Translations under genes and position numbers: made by a program | Source of the DNA: Homarus americanus | Lineage: Eukaryota > Arthropoda > Malacostraca > Decapoda > Nephropidae | Length of the DNA stretch: 64,000 bases | Direction: 5' to 3' | Assembly: GCF_018991925.1 (NCBI RefSeq) | Contig: NW_024755055.1 | Coordinates: forward strand, 1,188,422-1,252,421 | Part shown: in pieces, positions 12,513 to 24,197 of the stretch | How positions within the stretch are numbered: position 1 is the first letter of the stretch | Layout: each line of letters starts with the position of its first letter | Notes under the pieces: model-generated | Databases searched by the model: none | Seen by the model: the letters and a program-made list of their open reading frames with translations, nothing else | Told to the model about the DNA's origin: nothing

Positions 12513-12903
12513 TATGTGTGTGTGTTTTGCGGTGGACGGCAGTGGTGGTGATGGTTGACAGCGCTTCGCCCACTCAACCAAATAACACACCACCAAATGA
12601 ACACCACGCCAACTGAACACCCCGTCAAATGAACACCCCACCAACTCAACACTCCCCAACAACTACTACTATATATCAGACTAAGACACTAAACTAACTT
12701 ATATATGTGTAAAGAACCTCCCCCCCCCTCTCTCTCTCTCTCCCTCCACCACACACCACAATACACATGCTATCCCCACCACACCACTCTCACCCCACCA
12801 CACATCACCACTCTCACCCCACCACACACACACACACGTAAATATTAACCCAAACTAGAACACCAAACTCACCGCCATGATATCATCCCAGTGCTTAAAA
12901 TAA
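11662..12903. repeat. Mixed simple repeats: (CCA)n, purine tract, (GT)n
   Basis: (CCA/CAA)n at about 12005-12072, a GGA-rich purine tract at 12130-12385, (GT)n with GTAT interruptions at 12470-12526, and CACC-rich sequence at 12570-12840. No supported gene. Confidence 0.75.
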
Positions 12904-12990
12904 CGACCAGTGGCGGATCCAGGAGGGGGCAGAGAGAGGGGGGGGAGGGGGTGGAGGGGGTGTCATCATGCACACGTGACCCCCCCCCCC
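12904..12990 (+). mobile_element. hAT-like terminal sequence (CAGTGGCGGATCCAGG)
   Basis: CAGTGGCGGATCCAGGAG is a close match to the terminal inverted repeats commonly seen on hAT-superfamily elements and their MITEs. The matching opposite end was not located, so this may be a truncated end. Confidence 0.4.
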
Positions 12991-13084
12991 CATCCTTCCT
13001 TCCATCTGATGTTTATAATAGAAATAAATAGTCTCTTAATTCACCCCTTAGTCTATTATCGAATCCTTAAATGACAAGTAATAG

Positions 13085-13262
13085 GTGATTGGATCTTAAT
13101 ACTGTATACACTACAACACTTCACTTCAAAATACAATGAATACAACCAAGCAGATTATACAACACTTCACTTCAAAATACAATGAATACAACTAGGCAGA
13201 TTATACAACACTTCACTTCAAAATACAACTAATACAACCAAGCAGATTATACAACATAACAT
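13085..13262 (+). repeat. 46-50-bp tandem repeat (about 3.5 units)
   Basis: Unit ACAACACTTCACTTCAAAAT, ACAATGAATACAAC, CAAGCAGATTAT. The copies are over 90 per cent alike by eye, so the array is young. Confidence 0.85.
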
Positions 13263-13375
13263 TCCCACTCCAAAATAAAACTATAGCCAAGATTCTGACC
13301 CTAACAGACGTGGTAAAAAAGGGTGACAATCGCATACACTGTACTTGGCAGAGTTCCCAAAGCGAGGTTGTGTAG

Positions 13376-13380
<5 letters not shown>

Positions 13381-13416
<36 letters not shown>

Positions 13417-13520
13417 AGACCCTGACCTGGCCATCTTATGGTTGGAAGGAGGTGACAGGGGTGGATAGGAGGTGACAGGGGTGGATAGGAGGGTGTACGG
13501 AGGTGAAGGGATCCTAGTTC
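13381..13520. repeat. (CT)n and short GGTGGATAGGAGGTGACAGG duplication
   Basis: (CT)n at about 13381-13413, then two or three copies of an 18-bp unit AGGAGGTGACAGGGGTGG near 13447-13492. Confidence 0.85.
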
Positions 13521-13663
13521 GTCCTTGACCCACATATCCTACATCAAGGAGGAGGAAGAGAGTACCCCTCATCTCCACCACTCCACCACCACCATCACTA
13601 ATCACACAAACGATGGAGAATTGACTAGTAGTGTTGGTGTAAGCTGGTGAAAGATTTATATTA

Positions 13664-14015
13664 TTATTGCTATTTTCTACATTATTTCTGCTATTTTCTA
13701 CATTATTTCTGCTATTTTCTACATTATTTCTGCTATTTTCTACATTATTTCTGCTATTTTCTACATTATTTCTACTATTTTCTATATTATTTCTACTATT
13801 TTCTACATTATTTCTACTATTTTCTACATTATTTCTGCTATTTTCTACATTATTTCTGCTATTTTCTACATTATTTCTACTATTTTTTACATCATTTCTA
13901 CTATTTTCTACATCATTTCTACTATTTTCTACATCATTTCTACTATTTTCTACACTATTTCTGCTATTTTCTACATTATTTCTGCTATTTTCTCTATTAC
14001 TTCTGCTATCTTCAG
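13664..14015 (+). repeat. 21-bp tandem repeat (about 16 units)
   Basis: Unit CTATTTTCTACATTATTTCTG. The period is a multiple of three, so the plus strand stays open as a Tyr/Phe/Leu/His/Cys heptad over more than 120 codons. Copies differ by transitions such as GCT/ACT and ATT/ATC. There is no start context, homology or flanking exon signal, so it is treated as a minisatellite. Confidence 0.9.
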
Positions 14016-15177
14016 TATTCTTATCATTATCTTCATATTAACATCGACAGCTTATCGTGTGGCGTTCATTCTGGTATCATGTAATAACACTCAAAACCCC
14101 TCCTCAACACAACAACAAAGACACTTCCTTCACCACACTACCACCACAACCATCACACCACTACCACAACCACAACCACAACCATCACACCACTACCACA
14201 ACCATCACACCACAACCACCACCACCACTTTCATCCCCTCCTGCAGAAATTCTCTCCCATGACCCGTGACCCAGATTGGCTCATATAGTGCTATACTGAA
14301 GCTGGTGCGTGTTAAGTACTGCATTGAATACGATAGTGATGGCTAGCAATGAGGATAGTGATGGCTGGGTAATGAGGATAGTGATGGCTAGTAATGAGGA
14401 TAGTAATGACTAAACAATGAGGATAGTGTATAAATTAAATAATTCATATGCTTAAAGTACAGGTATTCGCGTGCTGTGAATCCACCCCCCCCCCCAAATA
14501 ACACCTTCCCCTCCTCCCACCCCCCAAATAACACCTTCCCCTCCCTCCCCTACTGTGTGCACCTCCCCTCTCACCCCAATACCACCTCCCTCCCCTCTCT
14601 ACCCCTATACCTGCCTCCCTCCTCTCTACCCCCAATACCACCTCCCTCCCCTCTCTACCCCACACCTCCTCCCCTCTCTACCCCAATACCTCCCTCCCCT
14701 CTCTACCCCCAATACCACCTCCCTCCCCTCTCTACCCCAATACCACCTCCCTCCCCTCTCTACCCAATACCACCTCCTCCTTCTCTACCCCAATACCACC
14801 CCTTCCTCTCTACCCCTATACCACCTCTACTAATACCACCTCCCTCTCCTCTCTACCCCCTATACCCCTCCTCCCCTATACCACCTCCTCCCTCTCCCCT
14901 CTCCACCCCTACCACCTCTCCCCCCTCTCTACCCCCTATACCACCTCCCTCTCCATCTCCAGCCACACATCCCCCTCTCTCCCACTCATTGCTTGGCATG
15001 TAGGAGCATAAATGCGTCGTTAGCTGCCTACTGACATACTGACGAAGACAATACGCTCCCTCGTTGACATAAAGACTATATTTCCCCACTGTTGTCACCA
15101 GAAATAGCTCTTACGTGTGTTTAAATTGATTAACCTAAACGCTTGAGCAAATAGCACCAAGAATATTGTTTGTTTTT

Positions 15178-15180
<3 letters not shown>
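14016..15180. repeat. (CCA)n, 22-bp GATAGTGATGGCTA units, CCTCCC-rich minisatellite
   Basis: (CCA/CAA)n at about 14110-14235. About five 22-bp units with GAGGATAGTGATGGCTAG lie at 14325-14430. From about 14480 to 14965 a minisatellite of roughly 25-30-bp units has ATACCACCTCCCTCCCCTCT and CTACCCCA. No gene seen. Confidence 0.85.

Positions 15181-15254
<74 letters not shown>
15181..15254 (+). repeat. (GT)n microsatellite
   Basis: Pure (GT)n of about 74 bp. Confidence 0.97.
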
Positions 15255-15255
<1 letters not shown>

Positions 15256-15780
15256 TATTTATCTCTACACTATGTCACTAACTTGCACCAATCCTAACCC
15301 AGAGGAGCAATGCCAAACTTGAACTTTTCCACAAAATATCCTTCACTGACTGTCTCTACCTCACCTCTACCTAATTTACTTATCAGAACTTTTTTTTTTC
15401 CCCTAGTCAAGTCGAGTTGTTTATTTACGACACGACACAAACTAACATAGACAGACACTACCCAACAGCGACTTACAATGCACTGATTCGGGATGAGAAA
15501 AATAGTGAAGTTTATGTGTTGTGGATTTCTACCGGAATATGGCGTTTTAGTCCTATTTGTGGATTTCTGCCGGATTTATCTGCTTAGGTGACTCGGCTAA
15601 TGCAGACAGACGAAGTAGCGAGAAGTCTTGATCGTATTCTGGGTAAACAACATCGTATCTGACAGTACAGGACAAAGGCAGACAGTATCAATGCATTCCT
15701 GACATATTTCAAAGGCTGAGTCATCAAGGTCACGAGAGGGAGAAAAAGATAGAAATGAACTCTCAAGTCAAAAGCGGCAT
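15255..15780. other. Unique AT-rich sequence, no gene recognised
   Basis: No domain, splice-bounded exon or repeat family was recognised. A 60-codon minus-strand frame at 15584-15766 has no recognisable homology. Confidence 0.4.
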
Positions 15781-15789
15781 ATATAAAGC

Positions 15790-16070
15790 TTAGGTCATCT
15801 GAAGAATCTATCCCAGCTTATTTCACCTAAAGTATCTTCATCCCAGCTTATTTCACCTGAAGATTAACCACCCTAAGGCTAACCTAACCTCACCCCCCCC
15901 CTCCCAAATAGTGTCAGGGTGGTTAAGCTTTAGGTGAAATAAGCTGGGGTGGAGCTTCGTTAAGAGAAATAAGCTGGGGTGGAGATTTTGTAGGTGAAAT
16001 AAGCTGGGGTGGAGCTTCTTTAGGGGAAATAAGCTGGGATGGAGATTCTTTAGGTGACGCCATAGATATT
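15790..16070. mobile_element. Palindromic AGCTTATTTCACC element with amplified right arm
   Basis: The left arm is two copies of CCAGCTTATTTCACCT (15810-15860) leading into ACCACCCTAAGGCTAACCTAACC. The right arm begins GTGTCAGGGTGGTTAAGC and continues as four direct copies of GGTGAAATAAGCTGGGGTGG at 15930-16060. The two sides are inverted relative to each other around 15880-15915, so the whole is a palindrome with an expanded arm. Confidence 0.8.
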
Positions 16071-16189
16071 TCAACTTTCCTTAGTACCCCCCCCCCCCTT
16101 ACACCAAGACCTTGACTGAGTGAATAGTTTAATAAAAGACAAGATGATAAATGGCGTAACTGATACAAAAAAAAAACTCAATTACAGTT

Positions 16190-16530
16190 GTATAAGTTCT
16201 GGGCACGGCGTAGAGGTTTGACAGACAGTGTTAGGCCTTGAGGTCTAAAAGTGGCGGTGTGGCTAGCCCAGAGAGTGAACCCGCCACACACCTCCCTCAT
16301 CCCGCCCACCCATTGGCTAGTTTCACGCCACCAAGGTTAGCTATTACGCCATCGGTCGAGTCCCCGCCGATAATGTGTGTTGGAGGGAAAACACGTCTGC
16401 GTTGTAAATGACCCGAGCAGAATATTTGATTTCGTTCTCGTCGCTGGCTAAGACCCGTAAACAAATTAGAATTGAGTGTGGTAAGGACCTAAGTGTGTGT
16501 ATTGCGATGCTTAACTACGCTGAGAATTAT
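16190..16530. other. Unique sequence, no gene recognised
   Basis: Moderately GC-rich sequence with no recognisable coding exon on either strand. Confidence 0.35.
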
Positions 16531-16539
16531 TGTACAGTG

Positions 16540-16553
16540 TGTGTGTGTGTGTG

Positions 16554-16596
<43 letters not shown>

Positions 16597-16630
16597 TGCT
16601 GCGTATATCCCCATGTGTGTGTGTGTGTCA
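16540..16630 (+). repeat. (GT)n microsatellite
   Basis: (GT)n with one GC interruption at 16540-16594, and a short second run at 16615-16628. Confidence 0.95.
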
Positions 16631-16634
16631 TGGT

Positions 16635-17235
16635 GGTGTGTACAAAGTATTGAGTAAGAGCAAATCAACAGCGTCTGACGTTCCTCTCTTCCCATGAGAA
16701 TACTTCGCCAAACGCACATTTCACCTGCGTGTCTGTTAGTATACGCAGAAGAGTACAGACGGAGGAAGGAGAGGATAAGGAGGAGAGGACAAGGGGTGTA
16801 CAGTACTGCAACAGACAGATGACAAGGCATGTGTAGTAAAATGTATAGACGGGTGCCAAGCATCAGGCACTGTCCCGGGCGGAGAGTGTAGGTGTGCCAC
16901 AGGTGGGGGTGTAGTGTGTGGGACAAAGTAGAGAGAGCTGTGTAGTACTTCCTTGGCTCTGTGTTTGGGTGTGCCACGTGGGCCAGGAACCTCGTGTCGG
17001 TGTGGGTGTGTGTGTGTATATATATAACCCTGTGTACACCACGTTGCACACAAGGGTGAATGCCATAGTGTACTCATATACATACTCTAGGTACACATAG
17101 CTAGTTGGTCAGGTGCCATGGTGCTTGAAAAAATACCCACAATGCAATATCGTAACAAACAAAATCCCATCAGCTTACATGTCTCCAGTCCTAATTACCC
17201 AGTTAGGTGAGGTGTCACTTTATCCCCGTGCTCAG
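16635..17235. other. Unique sequence, no gene recognised
   Basis: Lies in the expected downstream part of the minus-strand RETREG gene. I looked for the missing exon encoding the third membrane segment and the Pro-Gly-Lys-Phe-Cys-like motif and did not find it here. Confidence 0.4.
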
Positions 17236-17236
17236 G

Positions 17237-17238
<2 letters not shown>

Positions 17239-17296
<58 letters not shown>
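17239..17296 (+). repeat. (GT)n microsatellite
   Basis: Pure (GT)n of about 58 bp. Confidence 0.97.
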
Positions 17297-17298
<2 letters not shown>

Positions 17299-17453
17299 AT
17301 TTTTCTGGGCAGGTGTTTGTACTATGGGTTAGGTACATGGAATATTGACTTGCATAAAGGGTTGAATAGTGTACTAGTGGGTAAGACACATGGGGGTACA
17401 TACATTTCTGGGTACAGTATTTACTCTACGTCATATACATCGAATACCGAGTG

Positions 17454-17592
17454 TACAGTTGAGGTCAAAAGTTCACGCCCTCCCAAAATGAAGCAGCATC
17501 GACCCCAAACGAGATAAGTAATGGTAAGTCATTCCGGAGACACCCCAAGACTCAGTTTCACCACGAGGAGCGAACTTTTAACCCCGACTGTA
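17454..17592. mobile_element. Tc1/mariner-like MITE with TA target site
   Basis: Begins TACAGTTGAGGTCAAAAGTT and ends as the inverse complement of TACAGTCGGGGTTAAAAGTT. Both ends are flanked by TA, the Tc1/mariner target site. CAGTTGAGGTCAAAAGTT resembles Tc1-type terminal repeats. Length is 139 bp and there is no coding capacity. It sits only 22 bp past the donor of RETREG exon 2. A fragment of the same element is at 51536-51590. Confidence 0.8.
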
Positions 17593-17614
17593 CATGAGAG
17601 GGCGTGTACATTAC

Positions 17615-20600
17615 CTGGGGTGTACAGGGGTCCAGTCCTCGGTATCATCAGACTCAGGCCGGGGTACACGGATCTCTGGCCAGATGCTGTGGACCCATTG
17701 CTGGTGCAGGAAGACAGCCAGCGCCCCAAGGCTCACCACGAAGTACACCCGCAGCTCACTCCACACCACCAACCTGTTGACACAATAACACAATGTAACA
17801 CAATATCAACATTAACATGTAACACAATAATACCTCCTGTACAAACACTGGATAGAGCGCCCAAACGGCTATTAAGCTGATAAGTGGCGAATATGATATA
17901 ACATAACAATACTGTAACACCATGTGACACAATACTCTCACACTACTAACATGTAACACACCTGTAATTAGGAACACTTCAATGTTACAACACCAGATAC
18001 CTGTAACACAATAACTTTAGATGTTATAGCCTACACCGCTTGTAACGCAACACACACACACAGGCATCAAAACAATCTAAAACACATAATCCAACCAACT
18101 TTATAATCACAGTTTATTCTCGAGATTGAGCAATGAAAATAAGATGGCTGTCTGACCACTTTTTATGCCCCCAAGTTTCACCGAGTGTTTCATGACTATT
18201 TACTGCACATCATCCTTCAGTAATCAGTATTCTATATTTTTGTGTCTGGTGAAAATGGACGAGAATTTATACACCGTCATGGTTAACACACACAGGTAAG
18301 GTCAGGGTGATATCGAGAATTTCCAACAATATAATTTCCCCAACACAGTTCCTAAACTTAATAAATACTTACCTTAGTTTCGAGAGGTATTCATTTTAAT
18401 TATAAGTATCATTACAATTTTGCTTTATAATATGAATGAGATATATTGTGTAGTGGTTTAAATAAGGTGACATTTTATTACACTGCATGTACACTTCTCA
18501 ATCACGTTAAATTTGAGTTACTCCTGTATTTCCAAGCTCCTAGTCTATTTCAAAAGGCATCTAGCAATAGTATCATAATTATCTTTCACTTTATTTACAA
18601 AAAAAAAAAGTAAGAAAAATATCACACAATGCACAGTTTATTAAATTATCGAACACAGAGAAAGTTGAGCTGCGAATCCTTGCCTCCAGCACCACACGTA
18701 TCTAGAACAAAATACGGACAGACGTGAAGCAATGAAGAGGAAAACTTCGGCTGAAACGAAGTCACGGTACTAACAGATGATCACCTTGCTCCACTAACAC
18801 CAGATCCACGCAGAGATCTCTAAGTGAGGTCACTGCTCGTAAAAATCTACATCGGGTCACATCTGCCACCTTAAGATTAACACCCGTTAGCTTATTATTT
18901 CACCTTGATTCACACCCTAACCTAACCTAACACCCCCAGATAGTGTTGTTTATGGTATTCATCCAAACTTATGATTTAAACTATAAAAAAAACATCATTT
19001 CATTTATACATCCACAAACTTAATTTTTTTTCTCACTGCTAATTAAATACTCCGAAGGTTTTCCCTAAGCTCTGGAAATCAGCCAAATAACAATCGTAAA
19101 ATGAACCCAAGAGCTATACAATAAAACCTTCAGAGTCTCGGCATTTTTTCCCTGTGCAAGAATTTTATCAACACAAAAATAACAAGAATAATGTTTACTT
19201 TATAGAATACCTTTTTTTTTTGGGTGCCATTAACGTAAGGTACAGAATCAATGTGATTGGTTGTTTACGAAGATAGTAAATGAGAGTAAACGTTGCTTCG
19301 AGAATAGATTAATCCCTACTACTACTAATGCTGTTAATAGCTAATCAATTTCAACATTAATTATTACCTTGAGGTGATATGGGATACTCTTTATAATAAA
19401 CATCAATCAACTCTCTCTTATCACCAATAATGATAATACCTCTTCAAATACCACAATAGTTACCTCCGAATGATACCGCGTACTCTTGAAAATAAATAAA
19501 AGTTACTCGGGCTTTTAAATCCACCACGTACTCTTGAAAACAAATAAAAAGTTACCCGGGTTCAAATCCAGTCATTCTACTCAGCAGGAGATGACCACTG
19601 CAACCCTAAGACTATTACAACACACACACACACACAAGACCTCATCTCACCTGATACCTCAAGGTGAACCCATACACAAGGGGTTAAATAAATACTGTAA
19701 TTTATATTCAAGATACAACAAAGTACTGTACATGTATCATACTGCCAGAACAGCTTAATGGGGGTCAGTGAGACGAAGAATACTTTCAACTGACTGATTT
19801 TATTCACCTCATGATCAAGAGAGATGTAGAGGTATGCAAAAAAGTAAAGTTGTAGTTGCTGTTTACAATTCCCCCTTCAGAAACAGGATGGTTTAGGGGA
19901 GTGAGAAGAACAACTCTCTCATAGGCTGTAAATTCAACACAAAGAACAAATCAATATACCAATGCACAAGACAATACTTGACCCACTAATCATAGGTGAC
20001 AAAATAACAATCAAATGGCTCACAATATTAAACAACTTTTAAAGGTCATCAAGATCAGTTTCAATTTAATACTAACTTTCACAGGAGAAGAATAATTTAA
20101 TTAGAAACAGTACGGGAAAAAATCCTCGATGAGAGTGAGGAAATGAGACTAGGTCGTATTATGTTCTTCGGGACGAACCGGTACCTTTTCAATGGAACAA
20201 TATACCTGTACAGTATCATAACCAATGTACTGTACAGGTTGTTCCAAAAGCCTCTGTGTCCCGGCAATAATTAACAATATACTGTGTAGTTAATGACCTC
20301 GTTCTGCTTACAATTAATGTTGGATGTGGATAACGTTTACTCTATTGAAGGTGCATAGACTTTTGGATCACCCTGTACACGACGACCAAATTACTAATGG
20401 AGAAAGAAATGGGGCATAAACTACGGTATTGATTTCTTGAAAGAGCCGACCACTGGCGAGGTTTGCAAAGGTCACAGCATCAAGACAATGAAAAAAGAGG
20501 CACAACAAATTACTGTAGTTTATTGTGAGTGATCGGCTAACCAGAACCTCCCAGAGTTTGTTTATTTCTACTCGTCGTCTCACCATTTATCAGTTTACTA

Positions 20601-23600
20601 GCCATGTGTGCGGTCTGGTCTTTGTTACTGGGTGAGCTTTATTGCCTAGTGTTAGTACAAGAGGAAACTGTAGTATCAAAAGAAAACCTGCCATCATTGG
20701 TAATGTCACACTGCCTTGATACTGTACAGTGAAGCCTCTATTTAACGGTCTACAGGGAGAGGAAAATCTGTTATATCAAGGGTATATTAGATGTGAAACC
20801 TCCCTCTAACACACCATAGTATAGAGATGAAAGTCCATTATATCAAGGGTCCATTACATGTGAAACCCCCATTTAACGGAATATATGGAGAAAGACGTCC
20901 ATTATATGGAGGTTTCACTGTATTATATAATGTAAGTCATACGAAGAAGACTGCTGTACCAAGGATCGCACAATGACTCAAAAATTATTTACAAAACCCT
21001 AAACAGTAATAATATAAACAGACCTGATAAGAATAGAAACATCATGGCATGTATATAGACAAAGCAGTTACAGTAGTTATGCAGACAATGCAGTTACCGG
21101 TATGCAGTGCACATCGACCATGCAGTTATACAAATTTCTGATGTACAGTCACCCAAAAAAGTCCTGTCTCGAACCACGAACCCCGAGATTCAGACTCATG
21201 AACCCGAAGCAGTAGACACTGATACATTATTCTGTCGATAAATGCTTCGGATTCAAGAGTCTGAATCTCGGGGTTCATGGTTCGCAACAGGACTTTATTG
21301 GGTGACTGTACATAAGACAATGCAGGTATACAACAAGAGTAAACAGTTAAGTAATCTGACTAAAAATAGCCAACAAAGACATCAGATACATTTTTCTAGA
21401 ATAATAAAACAAGCAAGTGAAGACGACATTCATCCGAGTCAGGTACAATTAATAGACCACAAGGGGCTTCAACTCTGCTGCCAAAAACTGACAGCATGAC
21501 ACAGCCCTCACACCACCCATTCCCTTACCTAACATTCATAGCTACTGCATCTCACTAAACACTTGACAATCACCCCCCACATTAATTCACTTCAAGTTCA
21601 ACTAACCTTACACTAACCTACCCTAACATAACCTATTCTAACCTGACCTATGTTAAACTAAAATTAACCTACCCTAACTTGATATTAATTTATGCAAACC
21701 TAACATACATGCTAACCTGTATAACTGCATTGATTATATACATGTTGAAATGTACTGTATAGCTGCAATGTCTATAGGCAGTACACACTGAACCAAATGT
21801 ACACTTCAATGACGATTTTACTAAATAAATACCTACCTCTATAAATTTTTAACAATAATCCTAAAGCATTGAGATTTTATGAAAGATTAATACAGTACAG
21901 TATATAAAGTACTGTATTCACATCTATACGCCCTGTAACCTATGTATCTGTCTACTTCAACTAACATTACAAAAACAGGAATTAATGGTATGAAGACAAG
22001 TGATGGGAGATTCTATTACAAAACTTTATCTCAGGTTTAAATAATAACTCTAAAGTCACCTGTAGTTTATGCATTGTCACAGAGGTCATTGCACTGTGTA
22101 GTATGTGTGGCATTCCTTGGGTTACATCATGTAAAGTTTAGCCCAGAACTTGTCTAACCTGTTAAGTTCTTCATGGGTATAATTATTATGTGTACCTGTA
22201 GTATATCTTGTATTCTTACCAAGTTTACCCTTTTCTCAATTTAATGGGCTATATGGAGATAAAAGTCCATTATATCGAGGGTCTGTTAGATGTGAAACCT
22301 CCCTCTAATGGATTATAAAGATAGAGAAGTCCGTTATATGGAGGGTTCACTGTACAGTATGATGTGGTTTGTACATTACCAATACTGCAGCTTATTTGGG
22401 TAATGTCAGATGATTTTAATCAGTACAGGGGGGGATCCCATACACAAGGGGTTAACAATATAAAAAAAAAAAAACTAAACTATGACTTCAACGAGGATAA
22501 ATACCTGAAGGATGGCTTGAATTCATTAGACAGTACTCACTAGTCTGTCCTTGCTAAAATTAGACAGAGACAAGGCTATTTTTTAAGTGTGGCTGGAGGT
22601 ACAGAGGCCTTGACCTAATTGTTTCTTTAGTACATTCAATGTTGTTACTTCTTTGCCCTGCCTTGGGATTTATATTCATTAAATTAAAATAATACAATTC
22701 CATTATATCCCCATATTTTTTTAAAGAATATATCCTATATATTTTACAACAAAGCCCAACCTAACTTAACCTACTCTTGGTACCAATAAAAATAATGGAT
22801 TAAGGGAAATATTCACAGCCATTTATCCATAACCTCATGTCCCTCTCAAGCTTGACTCGATCTTCACTCCAAATATCCAGGTGAATCATTTATTAACACT
22901 GATTTAAAGCCATATTTCAGTATTAACAAACAGAGAAAGGTTCGTATACATCAAGTGACTTTAACACCTTGGCTCCATATATCAAGATAATGGAAATAAG
23001 CATCTGGTAATTTTGTTGGATAATATACCTGCATTAACTACATACATGTTACCTGTATACCTGCACTGTGTATAATATGTTCACTGTATAGTACTTACAT
23101 TGACCATATACATGCTAACCGTATATATTTTAACTGTACCTACATTGTCTATGTATATGCTAACTGTATACCTGTAGCCTGTATACATCTTAACTGTACC
23201 TACACTGTCTAAATACATGTTAACTGTCTACACTGTCTATATACCATACATGCTGAACAAATAGTAAACACATACGATGATTTAATACAAAAAAATCCAT
23301 CTATCTCAAACAGCGTAACAGAGGGGTTTTAGTTGACCCAGAACAAGGTATTAGTGTAGGAACATAAGAAAATAAGGAGTCTGCAATAGGCCGGTTGGCC
23401 TGTGCATGGCAGCTCCTGTCGAGAGTTACTACCACTCTCTATCATCCATGAATTTATCTAGCCCCCTTTTAAAACTTTCCAGCGTTCCAGCACTTACTAC
23501 AAAGTTGCTAAGCTTGTTCCACTCGTCCACCACCCTATTTGTGAACCAGTCCCTTCCTATCTCCCTCCTAAACCTAATCTTATCCAACTCAAATCCGTTG

Positions 23601-24197
23601 CTACGAGTCCTATCCTGCTCGGATATTATAAGAACCTTATCTATATCCCCTTTATTGATTCCTTTCACCCACTTAAATACTTCTATCATACCTCCCCACA
23701 CTCTTCGTCTTCTAGGGAATGCAAGTTTAGTCTCACCATTGATCACCAATTACCCCAACACTGCAGAGGGCTGAAACTCTCGACCTGTGGCCTCATTCTC
23801 TTTAAGTTTACTACAACTTTAGTCTTCCCTCACGACTTACTACAGCACTGGGATAACAGGTGATTAGCTGATTTAGTTCTATATACCAGGTGAGATGGTG
23901 TGGGGTTATGGTTGTGTGTCAGGTAACCACGTGTTGGGATGTAATCATAACAAAGGCAACATCAGTCTTTCTCACTTACCAGAAGAGAACGTTCAGTCCC
24001 ACTACAGCCAGGGAGCTCGTTCCTGGGCTTTCCCAAATAAGAATGGACTGTAGGGTCACCATATAAGCCTCCCATGGTCCCAACACCCTCGTTATTTTCC
24101 TAGTTTCCGTTTTCCTGCCACACTGAGAAGGAGGACTGTCAGTGGTATCACTTTTAAAGGGCCATAGCTTAAGAAACATTGACTTCCAGGAAGCCAT
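17615..24197 (-). CDS. Reticulophagy regulator (RETREG/FAM134 family), 5' part
   Basis: Minus-strand gene for an ER-phagy receptor of the RETREG family, which shapes ER membrane through a reticulon-homology domain and binds LC3/Atg8 through a C-terminal motif. Exon 1 runs 24197-23980: the first ATG (24197) gives MASWKSMFLKLWPF, and the exon ends in the start of a membrane segment, LAVVGLNVLFW, before a GTAAGT donor. Exon 2 runs 17773-17615: the acceptor CAACAG splices in phase to finish Trp, then VYFVVSLGALAVFL (second half of the hairpin) and HSIWPEIRVPRP, DWTPVHPR. The IWPE(I)KVPRP...VHPR block is the hallmark of RETREG proteins. Both introns have GT-AG borders. About 126 residues are covered. 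The third and fourth membrane segments and the LC3-interacting region were not found with confidence (see 11583-11661). Which RETREG paralogue it corresponds to is not decided. Confidence 0.85.
20725..20922. mobile_element. CAGTGAAACCTCC MITE, copy 1
   Basis: Starts TACAGTGAAGCCTC and ends GGAGGTTTCACTGTA, so the ends are inverted repeats flanked by TA. The interior has repeated GTCCATTATATCAAGGGT and inverted ATTTAACGGA blocks. No coding capacity. The ends look like those of pogo/Tigger-type Tc1/mariner elements. Further copies: 22240, 28738, 40219, 40984, 50430 and 57742. Confidence 0.85.
21144..21310. mobile_element. CAGTCACCCAA hairpin MITE, copy 1
   Basis: Ends are TACAGTCACCCAAAAAAGTC and the inverse complement of TACAGTCACCCAATAAAGTC, with TA on both sides. 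The arms pair for about 75 bp, including GAACCCCGAGATTCAGACTC, around a short loop near 21222-21235. Tc1/mariner-type MITE. Related copies are at 29024-29207 and 59135-59330. Confidence 0.85.
22240..22354. mobile_element. CAGTGAAACCTCC MITE, copy 2 (one end lost)
   Basis: Carries GTCCATTATATCGAGGGTC, TGTGAAACCTCCCTCTAATG and the terminal GGAGGGTTCACTGTA. The opposite end is missing. Confidence 0.75.
23354..23760 (-). mobile_element. CR1/L2-like retroposon 3' fragment, family A
   Basis: The minus strand encodes about 105 residues of a reverse transcriptase C-terminal region: RRRRVWGGMIEVFKWVKG, SNGFELDKIRFRREIG, NRVVDEWNKLSN and SFKRGLDKFMD. This matches the RRxRGDLIEVYK...NRVVxxWNxLP...FKxxLDK pattern of CR1/L2/jockey elements. 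The 3' tail holds CCGGCCTATTGCAGACTCC and TTATTTTCTTATGTTCC (23350-23405). The reading frame is short but open, so insertion was fairly recent, yet the element is 5'-truncated and inert. Confidence 0.85.

Larger units (their letters stand above)
17774..23353 (-). other. RETREG intron 1, AT-rich, with MITEs
   Basis: No exon recognised. It contains MITE copies at 20725-20922, 21144-21310 and 22240-22354, a two-unit repeat with CCACGTACTCTTGAAAA at 19470-19560, CCTAACATAACCTA-type short runs near 21600-21670, and diverged units with GTATACCTGCATTGTCTAT at 23030-23250. The segment GGGGGATCCCATACACAAGGG near 22430-22455 recurs at 33285, 51990 and 54480, so it belongs to another dispersed repeat. 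Confidence 0.7.

Noticed and set aside
12841..12925. Minus-strand segment ending KHWDDIMA before GTGAGT, considered as an exon
   Set aside because: Upstream part is the hAT-like CAGTGGCGGATCCAGG end and a purine tract; no acceptor and no family match.
13647..14084. Plus-strand Tyr/Phe/Leu/His/Cys heptad frame
   Set aside because: 21-bp minisatellite, open because the period is a multiple of three; no supporting signal.
15584..15766. Minus-strand frame with hydrophobic stretch, considered as a missing RETREG exon
   Set aside because: No match to the VPELC/AExW/PGKFC pattern of RETREG and no convincing splice borders.
19440..19575. GGTTCAAATCC resembling a tRNA B box
   Set aside because: It is in a two-unit repeat with CACGTACTCTTGAAAA; no A box or cloverleaf, so a chance match is likelier.
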